Shown here one piece after another: positions 13,501-25,710 of a DNA stretch of 64,000 nucleotides (positions within the stretch are counted from its first letter, which is position 1; each line of letters begins with the position of its first letter). The stretch is from Dirofilaria immitis. Taxonomy: Eukaryota; Nematoda; Chromadorea; Rhabditida; Onchocercidae. Position numbers and translations under genes: made by a program. Location: NCBI GenBank assembly GCA_024305405.1, contig JAKNDB010000088.1:3428001-3492000 (forward strand). The letters are read 5' to 3'. Below the pieces are notes generated by a model, which saw only the letters and a list, made by a program, of their open reading frames with translations, did no database searches and was not told the origin of the DNA.

Positions 13501-14682
13501 CTCATATCGTCATCCATGATTCGGAGCTTATAGCGGCTATCTGATTTCTTACAATAATGTATTGGATTTTTTCTATTCTGTTGATAGTTTCTACGCTTAT
13601 AAAAAATTAGTTTCACATGTTAGATATGTAGAAAAAATATGCAAGTATTTTAAGTTACGAAATGAGGATCGTAATATTTGCTGCAGAAGAAATTTAACAC
13701 AAATGTTGACAAGACATAAAATATGCACGTGAAGTGAATTTTGCATTTTGTTGGCAGAAAAATTGTTATTGACCGATTCTATGATAATCACAGAAACAGG
13801 TTATCATTTTTTATCAGCATCTCTATTGAAAATACGGCAATAATCATGTTTTCTTTTGTTGTTTTCTGATAAACTCATTCTCTCTTAGATCCACTCGATA
13901 TTTTTCAATTAAAGAAAGAATGATGCGAAGATTTTCTCTAATTTACTAATGCTTTATATGTACGATAACTGTAATCAGTAAAATCGATAACTGTAATCAG
14001 TAAAATAGACTTATAAGAAAAATCATGAAATTAAATATGAGAATTAATGAAATTTATCCAGCAAATTTAATTTTCTCGCTGATCGTCGCTTTTTTGTTAT
14101 GCATTTTGAATGTTATAATATTTATATGTTGAAATTTAATTTAATCTTTTTGATGTCACACTAAGTTTGTACTTTCAGATGAAAATTTTCAGTCAATGCC
14201 AAAATATTTTCTGTATAAAAGAGCTTATTTGACTGGCGCATATCATAGAATAATATGCAACTGCCAACAAATTCAGCTATTTTTGTTTACGAATTTGATG
14301 TCACTTATATTGATGTGCATCATTTTTTAGAAGGCATCGATATTCATTTCTCTGATCTCCCATTACAATTCGAAACATAATTTGACAGTTATAATAATTT
14401 TAACTAAACCGTCCTATCTTATCATGTCATCGTTTCCTCTCACTACATTACTGAAATTTTAATAATCTTATCAGAATCTTACTATTTCCCTATTACAACC
14501 ATTTAATATCATGAAAATCTCTTAAATTTTGGTATTCACATCGTTCAATTTTATTTAAACAAAAGATTTATCACACTTTATTTTCATCGCTTTTATTATT
14601 ATCATTGTTAACACTTTATTGTTATCGCAAGTTTTTGTTCTAATTAAAATTTTTTCGAATTATAGGATTGTGATTTAACCAA
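10567..14682. other. Intergenic gap between Myt1 and transporter genes
   Basis: About 4.1 kb, T-rich on the plus strand. The longest open frame (12,316-12,705, plus strand) encodes a low-complexity Phe/Tyr/Ile/His-rich peptide with no recognisable domain and is not accepted as a gene. It probably holds the Myt1 3' UTR and the transporter promoter. An acceptor-like TTATAG ends near 14,666, just upstream of the transporter ATG, and may be a trans- or cis-splice site of its leader. The only other structure seen is a 22-bp tandem duplication at 13,963. Confidence 0.55.
13963..14006. repeat. Perfect 22-bp tandem duplication
   Basis: The 22-bp unit starting CGATAACTGTAATC occurs twice in direct succession (13,963-13,984 and 13,985-14,006) with no differences between copies, which suggests a recent slippage or duplication event in intergenic DNA. 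Confidence 0.85.
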
Positions 14683-17600
14683 ATGCATGAAGCCATTTTA
14701 AAAGATCCGGTGGCTGTGCATCTTCTTAAGTTTAGACCGTTAACACGTTTGACTATCGTAACTTTTGGTGCAGTGCTGATACATCTGTCTTTAGGAACAT
14801 ATCATACGTTCGGTAAGTTCTCTGATTTTTCTTATCTCCTATTTAATTCAAGATTGATCTGTCTCTGTACATCCGACGTAGTTTGTAACGGTTATTGCAA
14901 CATACTATAGAAACAAGGCATCATTTAGGATTTTGAATATTGATTTTTAAACTTCAGGAAATATGTTGCCATATTTAGCATCATATATGCATAACAATAC
15001 AGATCCGGCAATCAATCATGAAATACTGATTTGGATACCAACTTTTCAAGGTAAACTTTTATGAAATTTACCAAATTGTGTTAGGATTCACGTTAAATTA
15101 GATCATTTCTTTTGCTGCTAACCTGATATTTTCCTATCAAGCTTACTTAAATGAAAAATTGGTTGAAATAGCATGAGAATCAGATTTCTTTATTTCAGGA
15201 TGTTTTCCTTTGCTATGATTATTGGTGGTTTTATGAATGCTAAACTTGGTTTGAGGCTTGCCACATCATTAGGATGTGCTATCATGACGTGAGTTTTTTA
15301 TGTTTGAAGGGAACGGTAGAAATAAACTTGGAAAAGAGAAAGAAAATGATTCATTGGGAGAACCATATTGAATGAATTTTTAGAATTTACCAAATTTCTA
15401 CGAAAGGATAAATTTATTGTCGAATGAAAAAATTTCTAGTACTGGTGTTTTTCTGACCTACTGGACAATCAAAAGGTCATTTTTAACATTTCTGGTGACG
15501 TATGGGATAATGTTTGGATTTGGACAAGGAATAGCTTATGTTCTTACTGTTTCATGTGCCATTAATGCAAGTACTATTTTTCCTCATTTAGAAAATAAAA
15601 ATGATGACATGCGCTTATCGAAATTAGATTGTAAATAGGATTGTATTAATAGATGATTTTTATGAAAGAATGGTTAAAATATATTTATATATAAAATATA
15701 AGATTTAATGAAATAGCGTTGGTTTTACATCATTGCAATATGGAATATCTTTTACTGTTTGAATATCTTTTTGACTACAGATCATCTTACATGAAATTTG
15801 TATGTCTTTATTGATTTATTGCAATTTAATTTGCCTGTTCAAAATCGGATGAGTTGTGATTCTGGCTTAGGATTGGGGAAAAAATTAATTTATAAAGAGC
15901 AAATTTATCAGGAAAAAAGAGCAGAAGTATTGTTTTTCTTTCTAGTTTGATTAAACATTTATGTTTTTGTTAAAACTTTTACGTTTTCCTTCTGAATTAT
16001 TTTTAAAAATGCCTTGTATTGTAAATAATAGATAGTAGGATTAAAAATCAATTTATATATCGTTAATAACATAACATTTGCGTAGGATTCTTTTGCAGCT
16101 TTGTATAATGCAAACAAAAGGAGATAATAAAGCAAGGAGAATAGAACTTCCTTCATAATTTCCATTATATAAGTTAAGGCGGTGGTTCTTTTAGTGGGCC
16201 CCAAAACATGTTGGATTTGTGAGTGGTATTGTAGCAGCTGGTTTTGGAATCAGTTCATCTATATTCGCACCACTTCAGACTATTTATCTCAATCCGTTGA
16301 ATCACAGACCAACTGTATTTGCGTAAGTTTATTAGAAGAAAATCGATTTTTAAATTCCGATGGAAATCATTTTAATAAAGCTAAAGTTTTTCTAAAATTT
16401 ATTTGCTTTCATTTCTTGTTTTTTTTTTTTTTTAATTCCAGTATTTAACTCTAACTCTAAATTAAAATTTTGCGGGCGAGGTTAACATATTAAACCATTT
16501 CAGTTATTTCACAGACAATGACATCATTGCTCGAGTTCCATCAATATTTCATACTTTTGCAGCAGTTTATGGAATTATGCAAGCTATTGGTCTCATATTT
16601 ATTTGTGATCCTGTTGATGTGGTTAGTCTGTAGTACAAAAGTTTGCATATTGATTATTTAATTGTATACAATATTATTTATGAGAAAAGGAGATTTGCAT
16701 ACGGAATAAAAAGTGATTTGTGCGCAAGAACTTAAAACTAATTTTAGAACAAACAATCTGAAGCACTTCAAATGCAGATTTCAACTTCAGTATGGAAATG
16801 GTTTGATGAAGTTTTCGAAAGTAAACATATTTCGCTTTATCGTGATACGAAGCAATACGCCTATTCAAGACTGCGGACATTTAGCCAGGAATCTGTGAGC
16901 TCATTATTAAAGCATTAAAATCTTCGGATTTAGAACCAGACGAAACAAATATTTGTTATATCAATTTCGACCAAGATTTCCAAACATATCTTTTAATATT
17001 TCGAATGATAAATGAAGTACTTTAAAAATGAGAAAAAATTTGCTTAAAAATTATGGTTAGAACCTTCGAAACCGTATTTTTTAACAATAAAACTATCTAG
17101 GAATCATTGAAAGAAGAAATGGTAAATTTATCCGAGGATTATACGTCGCTGAATCCATTACAAATGCTGCAAAGTTCAACTTTTTATTGGCTATTTTGTG
17201 CTCTCTTCTGTTGCTCGTTTTATGGAAATATGTTTTACAATTTGTATAAGGTTGATTATATTTTCATTTCTCTATCTAATGGGGAATCATTTATAGTTGC
17301 AAACGTTCTGATAAGGCTGACTAATTGATTTTTATCTATGAGTAATATTTTAAGCATTTCCTATTTTTTTCATAATTCGCTACTTCTGAATATGCTAAAT
17401 TCTGTCGCACTCTATCTTTCGGACTTTTTATGTTTAGTTAATTTCAACTTTAAGATTTAAGGAATAAATTTAATTTTACTTGCAGGCATTCGGGAAACAT
17501 TTATTGATGACGATAAATTTATAGCTTATGCATTTAGCGTAGCTTCAATATGTAATGCACTAGCTCGTGTAGGATGGGGTATTCTTGCTGATCGTACCAG

Positions 17601-18768
17601 TTTTCAGGTTTCTTTATCTCACTGATGATGAAAAAAGATTTTTAAATTTATTTTAAAGGTCTATGAAATTTGTATTTGCAATAAAAACTGTTTAATTTAA
17701 TTAATATCAGTGAATATCACCCTTATAAGTTTACTTTATGAGAGCAGAGAGTTTTAATCTAAAAAGACTTTTTTAAGGTATCGTTATCATATGCTACTTT
17801 CTTGGCTACTATGTTATTGCTAACAATGCCACTTACTCCAATTGGTGGAAAATGGATCTACTCTATCTGGGTAAACAAATTCATCTCTTGTAATGACGAA
17901 GTAAACCCAGTTTTTCCTTAAAACTTTCAGCATTTCTCGGACAAATAAGGGTCCTGATTTACAAATTTTTCTTTTTTTTTTTTTATTAGACTTATACGGA
18001 AAGAAGAACTTGTTTTCAGATGAATCTCATGTTCATATGTTTAGCAGCTACTCATGCTTTGTTTATAACAGCATCCGTTAAGTGCTTCGGATCAAATCAC
18101 AAATCAACTAACTATGGATTTTTAATTCTTTCCACCGTATGCTCATTTATTGCTTACTAAATTTGTTGGAAAATGGGAAATTTTCAAAGAATTTAATATA
18201 AATTTCAGAAAATTGTTACAGACACTGAGCGCAGTATTATTAGCGGTCGGTTGTGAATATGTTTTAACAGTTGTTGGATATACGTTTGCTTTCCTTATTA
18301 CGGCTATCTTAGCTTTTATTGGTACAGTTTGTTAATTTTATCGTGAATTATATTTTACGGTACTTATGAAAAAAGTGAAAAGAGCATCAGTCCATACCTC
18401 AGTTTGAAATTGAAATTTGATTGAATTGAAATCAGATGTTTGTCTAAGCGGTTTTAATAACGCCTAAATGATATTCTTGTAGCACAAATCCGAACTTTTA
18501 TTTGATGTATTGATATACCTGGTAATAGTTTTTAATGATACTGAAACTTGTGATGAAAAGAATAAAATCGATAACCTGTCATATTTAAGCAATTCTTAAA
18601 ATAATTTGAATTTAAATTGTTTTTTATGCAAATAGTTCAAACACTGAAAATAAATGTAGATCATGAATACATTTAAAATTATCGAAAATTGATTCATTTT
18701 GTTGAATTTTAGCATTTCTTTTGGCAATTACAATGCGATGTACCGCAAGGAGCCATTTCATTACCTGA
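14683..18768 (+). CDS. Major facilitator superfamily transporter, SLC16/oxalate-formate antiporter-like
   Basis: Thirteen exons: 14683-14812, 14958-15050, 15199-15288, 15440-15566, 16195-16322, 16504-16621, 16748-16894, 17101-17250, 17486-17607, 17778-17870, 18020-18136, 18222-18321, 18713-18768. The conceptual protein is about 490 aa with about 12 hydrophobic segments in two halves and a charged central loop, the classic MFS layout. Family-like motifs include GVFLTYWTIK, GFGQGIAYV, WAPKHVGFVSGIVAAGFG, IYLNPLN and, starting the second half, YKAFGETFIDDDKFIAY then ALARVGWGILADR. These resemble monocarboxylate and oxalate/formate carriers at a membrane; the substrate cannot be told from sequence. 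The ATG is the first in the open exon. Intron 4 uses a GC donor (GCAAGT). Frame requires one extra base at 15,198-15,199 and at GGG 17,492-17,494. The last exon is short. Confidence 0.82.
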
Positions 18769-18836
18769 TTATTCTAAAAATGTAATGTTGGAAAGATTCT
18801 TGATCTCCTTGATATTGTATGCTTCATGTCGATACT

Positions 18837-18842
18837 AATAAA
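18837..18842 (+). terminator. Polyadenylation signal of the MFS transporter gene
   Basis: A canonical AATAAA lies about 70 bases after the transporter stop codon (TGA 18,766-18,768), at the usual distance for a compact nematode 3' UTR. It supports 18,713-18,768 as the last coding exon. Confidence 0.6.
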
Positions 18843-18972
18843 ATTTTCGCACTGGTTACAGAATTTCACGTTTCATATTGAAATAAGTGATGAGTTTAAA
18901 TAAGATCTGAAGTTTTCGGGAATTAAAGCTGAGGACTAAAAAATCGATATTTATTTCAACCGTTAGGAATGA

Positions 18973-19328
18973 TCACTTAAATTTGTGCTGATATGATTCT
19001 TTAAGCAAATATGAATGTTTAAGGAACAATTTGTCAGTATTTTGAGAAGGATTAATTTCATGAAGAATTAAACCTTGATTTCGGTAATAAGAATAAGCGA
19101 AATTATCCATAAAGATTTTGTAAATATGAGATGTGCAAACAACTTCGGGAGCACTTTGCTTAATTAATTTTTGAAGTAGTTGTGTTGTGTAATCATCTAA
19201 CGCAGGAAGCATTCTATTTAAGAGATAATGCACTTTTCCAATTAATCGATTGAAATAGCCATATTTTCCAGAAATTTTTCTTTTATATTTTCTATATATA
19301 TATTTTTAAAAAAAAAGGGATTTTCCAT
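18973..19328 (-). CDS. Possible small unrecognised protein or terminal exon
   Basis: A minus-strand frame from 19,233 to 18,973 encodes 86 residues of mixed composition, less AT-biased than the random frames around it (for example LLNRMLPALDDYTTQLLQ and QSAPEVVCTSHIYKIF). The frame stays open upstream to about 19,300. If the T9 run on the minus strand were one base shorter, it would begin at an ATG at 19,328 and give about 118 aa. No domain is recognised. The frame lies just past the transporter polyadenylation signal and is divergent from the annexin gene. A random ORF of this length is expected several times in a window this AT-rich, so confidence is low. Confidence 0.25.
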
Positions 19329-20206
19329 TTTGCTTCTTTCGTTCGAAACTTTTAAATATCACATTCTATTAGTATCAAAACTATAATACATAGTTTTGTC
19401 TAATACTTCATTGATCATGGAATCAAGAGCCAATTCAAATATAATATCTGAAGAAATCAGATATTATGTTTGAATCGAATTATTCAATCGATAGAGCATG
19501 AAAATGCTTATCTATTTCAAATATATCAAATTTATCATATGCCTTTGGCGTTTCTTTATTCAAATTTTATTTTATCGTTTAACATATAATCGAATAAAAG
19601 AAGTAGTGTAGAATAATAGAATAAGCGCAATAAAAAAAAATAGCCGAACTTTATATGTGCTAAATCACTTCATAGCTTTTCATATAGTTAGTAAAAACTA
19701 ATACGACATGATCTATCCTTGAGAGAGCACTAAAACATGTATACTACTTGTATAGAAGATAAGCTTTCCAATTATTTCTATTTTTTCGATTACTTTTAAG
19801 TCAATGAAAGTATTAATATAGCAGCATCTGCTTTTTTAATTCATAAATTGTGTAATAAGTTCCCATCTATTCTATTCTATCCTTCCTATATAGCTACTTT
19901 AATTCGTTTTATGACATTTTTGCAAATTTATTTCAATTCTTTTCCTCCTACGTTAATCCATCGTTATTCAATCCCGATCCGCAATTTAATTTCTCTTTTC
20001 TGTAAGTTAATATTTTTATTATACATTTTAGCCTTATTAAAAGAGAAATGCAACCAATATGCTTTCGATTTGATAACATTTTCAAAATTTTGAATAATTC
20101 GAAAAATAGAAATTTGTTTCAGTAAATCATTATCCAACCAATATTATCAGCAATAATAGCGAGAGATTCTTGAAATATAACGACATAAGCTGTCAATAAT
20201 TGAAGA
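19329..20206. other. Annexin upstream region, no gene seen
   Basis: About 0.9 kb of AT-rich sequence between the weak minus-strand ORF and the first annexin exon. It probably contains the annexin promoter and 5' UTR. The open frame at 19,848-20,093 (plus strand) is Phe/Ile/Leu-rich with no domain and is taken as chance. Confidence 0.5.
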
Positions 20207-23200
20207 ATGCATTCATCATCAACATCTCTATCATCATCGTTAACGGATAGTGGAAGCACAGATGATAGCGTATGTTAAATTTAGTTGTGATATTATGACA
20301 ATGATTTTGATGCAATAGTTCAAAAATCCGTTTTTTCAGTAGTTTCAAAAGTTCATCTTCTCTCTTTCATATTCTAACATTTCTTTTCCAATATTTCCTA
20401 ATTTTTTAATTTAAATCTCTTTTCATTTTCTTCAACAATTTCATCAGCTTTCAGTCTCATTTGGTCCATTAATTCGCTTCTCTAAATTTTCAAGCATTTC
20501 AGACAGCAGTGACAAAATTTCCTGTTAGCAAAAGTATACCAAATATACCTGATGATAGTGATTCAAACATCAATGAAAAAATCGTTGAGGGAAAATTAAA
20601 GAAAAGGAACGTAACGATAATAATCAAGCAGAAGAAAATGAGGAAGAAATGATCGGTGAATTAATAGGAAAAGACGACTCTCTATACCACTGATATATCA
20701 GATGAATCTAAATAAAGTCTGTTTCAAACTTAAGAGCCTAAAAAATTTTTTCTTTTTGTTGCTAGAAAATCAATTTAAAAAACTCAGAAAAGCAGATGAA
20801 AAAAAATTCATTTTACTCTCACATAATATTATCAATGAATGATAGTACTTTAAAACGAATATATCGATTCATTTAAAGGAAAACTGATTAGGAGGAAAGA
20901 TACAATTTAGGTTGAAAAATTTCTTCTTTTTTTTAAGGAATCAATCGATAAGAACATTTTTAGCATTATGTTTTCCAAAAAATGTATAGAATTGGATACC
21001 ATCACTTTTTAGTTACCAAATTTTTATGCTTTATCGTTTCGTTTGATAAACGAAGCAAATGTGATAGATTTATAAAAATTTGCATAAAAAATAACTTCTT
21101 GGCAATTTTATAGAACAAGGATATTTGTGGAACTATAATTGGTCCATCAGATGAAAACTTCCATCCAGTGAAAGCATGCGAAAAACTTCGGAAGGCCTTA
21201 AATGGTCTTGGTATCAGTTCAACCATTTTTTCAAATTTAAATCAATTACAATGAAATCGTGAAAATATTGTTCTCTTTATACTATATAAACAATATTATT
21301 CCTTTTGCATACAATTAAAGATTATTATTTCAAAATATTACTTTATTACCAATATGAAACTGCTAATTTTCATGTTAAACTACAATTTCTCATCAAAATT
21401 CTATGCCAAAAGTTAATTAGAAAGAAGACATTACTTTATAGATACCAATGACAAAGCAATCATTGAGGTCACCGTAGGTCATAACAATTTTCAACGACAA
21501 AGGATTATAAATACATATGAAGATCTATATTCTACGGTATGTTTTTATTCTTATTTAATTAAATGTTAAATAATTATGAAAATTTAAACTTGTTATGTTC
21601 CCTTTTACTCTACCATCTAAGTACTTATTTAGCATTTATAGTTTTCATAGATTAAGTGATAAGAATAAGCGTATCCGTATTATTGTTCTAGAATCAATTC
21701 GGATGTCGTTATTGGACAAACAAGGCGATAGTAAGAACAGGTTTATATTACTTTAAGTTTTAAAATTTAGAATCTATAGTCATTTGCGAAATGAAAGGAA
21801 TTCGGATCTTAGAGACATTTAATGTTTATTTCTTAAATTACCATTATAGTGATAATGAACTTGAAATTAGCATTTTTAGAATATATAGATAGGATGAAAT
21901 TGTCACGAAATTTGATAAGAATCATAAAAATTTGGTAGAAATTTTCAGACATTAATAGATGACTTCAAAGATGAACTTGGTGGATTCTTCTTGGACACTG
22001 TTTTAGCTCTATTTGTTCCTGCTCATGTCTATTTGGCCAATTTGCTTCATTATTCACTCTGTGTATGGAAGAATTAACCATAATTTTATAAAACATTTGA
22101 CTAAGTTTTTTTCTGGCTGAAGATTATGTCTTTAATTTTTCTTCCTTAGAAATGACAAATAGCAAAATAAAAGTAGCATAATTTTCGAATTTCAGAATCA
22201 TAAATTGAATCGTACTATTGCAGTAGAAATTGCTTGTACGCGAACAACTACGGTATATGCTTAAACTTTTGTATCATCACAGATTAGAAGATTATTGAAA
22301 TTTAAAGAAAATGCATAACGCTTAGAAAGGTATTTAGAAGTAATGACATTTTGTAGGATCTTGAGTACATCACTCGTATTTTTCGGCATGGTATGTTAAA
22401 GAGCCATTCTGAAATAATAAAGAATTGAAGAACTAAGATAAAAATTAAATTTTCGTAATTCAGTTTCTGTTGATATAATTTGAAATTGAAAAATTGTCAA
22501 ATTTCAGAACAAATTATTGATATTGTTATCATTTATGAAAGTAGATCATAATTTATTTTTACTTTTCTAATTTACAGCAAATGAAAGCGATCAAGAATGC
22601 ATATCAGACAGCATTTTGCAATACTATTGAGCAAGATATCGTGGTTAAGGTAATTAATTATTCATAGCAGGATGATATGAACATAATTGTCCGTAATTCA
22701 TTTATAAACTTATTTCATTCTTTATCTTACATTGAATCATATCATACAAATTCTATTAGGTAATGCATTTCAAGGTAAAAGGAATGTTTGGTGCAATGCT
22801 TTATTTGTTACTCTGTTCGCCACGTGATGAACAAATCAATGAAACTGATATGTTGATAGAAAAACAAGTCGATCTCATTGTAAAGGTCGATATTATTTGA
22901 TGCAAGTGTTGAATCATTTAAAAACAAATTCAATTCAAATTTAATTATCAATTTCTTAAATGAAACTGATTGACGATATAATAAAATTAGACATATAAGT
23001 TGCAACGACTGGTAATTAATAATTATATTACAAGTCATAAATATATTGATCATGAATAATTTGTTTCTATCATTTTCTTATCTATCCATTTATTCAGTTA
23101 ACTATTTATCAATTTATTTAATTAGAAATTCAATTCTTTTTAATGTTACCAGCTGTTCTTTCAAAATTGTTATGAGAAAAAAGATTATGATCCATCTGTT

Positions 23201-24271
23201 TTGGCATTTTTCACTGATTTCAATTTTCCAGGTAAAAAAGTATTAATTACAATTGCATGAAATATTTTTTATAGAGTGGTTCGATAATTTTTTACTGAAA
23301 TACAACTTTTTTCATTCATTATGGGATCGAGTTTCAACGTTTTTCCTGTAGGATTCAAATGGAATCGAACAAATATGTCACAGTGTGGCTTTGTTTGAAA
23401 AACTTTTCATTGGTCATTCTTGGCGACATATTGCTGCAGTTATGGATAACATAGACGCCAGACTTGGTGGTAATGGGCATTTCATTGAAACGCAAATCAT
23501 TTATAACAGAAATATTCCAAGCGACATCAAAAATATGTTACTCACCATAGGTAAGCATGAGAGTTCAAAAGATCAAAGGTAGGATCCAATTCTCAAGACT
23601 GAACTGCGGTCATTCAACAAACAGTTAGTTAATTCATTCATCATTAGTGTCTGATGTTTGTCACTAATCAGTAGATACTGAATCAATATATCTTCTTTCC
23701 AGTGAAAATATCCCGTAATACTCAACGATATTTTGCGGAAAAATTACATGATGCATTAGGCCGTTCGAGACCTGATTATAAAACTATCATCAGGATCATT
23801 GTAAGCAGAAGTGAGGTGAACTTTTCATTCGATTTTTTTAATTTTCTTCTTAAAATACATAAAAATGAGTAGATTAAAACAATTTCTAATATTATCTATG
23901 ATATCTATTTCTTAATAAATTAAGCTGGAATGAGCAATATAAAATGCTAAAATTTCGAGGAATAGATATCATGCAGAAAATTCATCGAATAGGCAGTTCA
24001 TTACTCTATGAAGAGAAATGATCCTTTACAAGCATTGCACTCATTTTATCTCTATCGTTTGTAAATTTTTGTAATTAAAATTTTTTTTTTTGCAAATCGA
24101 AGTAAAGATAATAATTTTATTGTACATAATTTATAGATTGATTTATCGAATATTTGCTACGAATACAAGAAACATTATAGCAATCCGCTCACTTTCGATA
24201 TCCGCAAAATATGCCATGGTGAATATTATCAGTTACTTACTTCACTTCTTGCAGAAGACGATAATCCTTAA
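20207..24271 (+). CDS. Divergent four-repeat annexin with N-terminal Ser-rich/acidic extension
   Basis: Annexins bind acidic phospholipids, normally through calcium. N-terminal exons 20207-20269 (Ser-rich, starts [11 protein letters not shown]) and from 20503 (acidic; end not resolved, possible lost base near 20,600). Core exons, all in phase: 21114-21210, 21442-21536, 21949-22062, 22196-22252, 22578-22649, 22760-22885, 23352-23550, 23703-23815, 24137-24271; about 335 aa. Four repeats are readable: repeat 1 has [16 protein letters not shown] and NFQRQRI; repeat 2 has [15 protein letters not shown] then [13 protein letters not shown]; repeat 3 is the most degenerate ([20 protein letters not shown]); repeat 4 has [10 protein letters not shown] and [12 protein letters not shown]. 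The GxGT calcium loops are changed: repeat 1 reads GLDT, repeat 2 lacks Gly residues there, repeat 4 reads LGRSRPD. Family sure; calcium dependence doubtful. An exon-like frame at 22,357-22,391 is skipped because repeat 2 joins in phase without it. Confidence 0.85.
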
Positions 24272-25710
24272 ATCTGATAACTTTCCTGTCGCTTGCAAAT
24301 GACATTTTTATTGTAAATATTAATATTTGATAAGAATTTCAGGTTAATTTTTGCTTTCTTGTTGTTCGAAATATTCGTTTAATTTTCTCGTTTCAAATAA
24401 GATTTTATCTGATCCATGTTTTAATGAAGAATCAAAGAAGTAAGCTAACCTGATTATTAATTGAAAAACTAGACGATACTTAAGATAAACAACTTGTCTA
24501 TGCAACACAATCTTACTTCGATTTCAGTTCTTCCAAAATCTTCTACTGCAGTAATAAACTTCTTCATGATTAACTCTCTATATTTGTTATCACATACTGT
24601 GTGTTTGATATCACCATCTTCATCTCTTGAAAATCAACAGCACTACAGATTGATGAATATATCGTTTCGATAAAAATTGATAAAGAATTAATAACAATTA
24701 TAAATGCGAAATTATGATGTGCAGGATGTCTTGAAATTTTATTTCGTTGATAAAGAAGCAATGGTATCATTGAAATTTACTATTTAATATAGAAATGTAT
24801 ACTTTAATAAATTGGCCATAATATTTATGAGCTACCGTCGTTTATTCCATATTCATTTTAACTTTAAAAAATGATATTATGTGAGAAGCAAGTTGAATCA
24901 GTTTTTTTATTTGAATTCAAAATGAGTCATAAAACTGTAGAAATCAATTTATGCAATATAATCCAAGAATGGTAATAAACTAAGCACCAGAAATTAATAG
25001 ATTTTCTTAATTTTGTGATTTAACATAAATCTTCTGTATTACGTTTGGCGCACTGTTGTCATTTAAAACGGAAAATTTTTTGACACTGTGAGACGACTTT
25101 AGATAGGGAAGAAACTTAATTGAATTCATTAAGTTGATATTCCTTCTTATTCATTGCGAAATAATCAGTAATCATTAAATTTTATAAATCTCGACCAACT
25201 CTCATTAATGTATATATGCAAATACTTCGTCGAGATACAATTATTGTTTCATATTTTAATTTTGTGGCTAAGGTGAAGTTCAGTTCTGTGCTGTTAATTC
25301 TGCCTTCTACTTTAATAATTATCACCGGTATTTTGTTAGATGCCAAATAAAAAGCCATCAAGTTCGCTTTCTCATTTCATTTTGTTTGATTTCATAAGAT
25401 ATTCTTGAGAATATTTGTAATCGTATATCCATTTTTAAATTGATTTCAAGAATTTCGTGAATATTTAGAAAAATTTCTTGAACAACTAAATTTGAATCTA
25501 TCATTTAATTAAGAACAATTGAAAAAATTGAAATTTTTTCAATCAATTTTTTCTTTCAAAAAGCATAAACTATAAATTTTTACAAATTTATGAATAGTAT
25601 TATTAACCTTAAAATACTGGAATACTGGATTTCAGACCATTGTAATGTATTATTTAGAGTAAGTAATAAAGAAACAAATCCAGAACTTATTTTTGAATAT
25701 TCATATTTAA
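24272..25710. other. Intergenic gap between annexin and first TTBK-like kinase
   Basis: About 1.4 kb with annexin 3' UTR (AATAAA-like sequences near 24,551 and 24,806) and the probable 5' region of the downstream kinase. No domain-bearing frame was found; the minus-strand frame at 24,570-24,770 is Ile/Ser/Asn-rich and not convincing. The first kinase exon lacks a usable in-frame ATG, so a short 5' coding exon may lie undetected here. Confidence 0.5.

Noticed and set aside
15417..15638. Whole 73-codon frame as one transporter exon
   Set aside because: Only 15,440-15,566 fits: an acceptor ends at 15,439 and the GC donor at 15,567 leads to the conserved next exon.
22357..22391. Exon-like frame with splice-like ends inside the annexin gene
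   Set aside because: Including it breaks the reading phase, while joining 22,252 directly to 22,578 gives the continuous annexin repeat (CTRTT then QMKAIKNAY).
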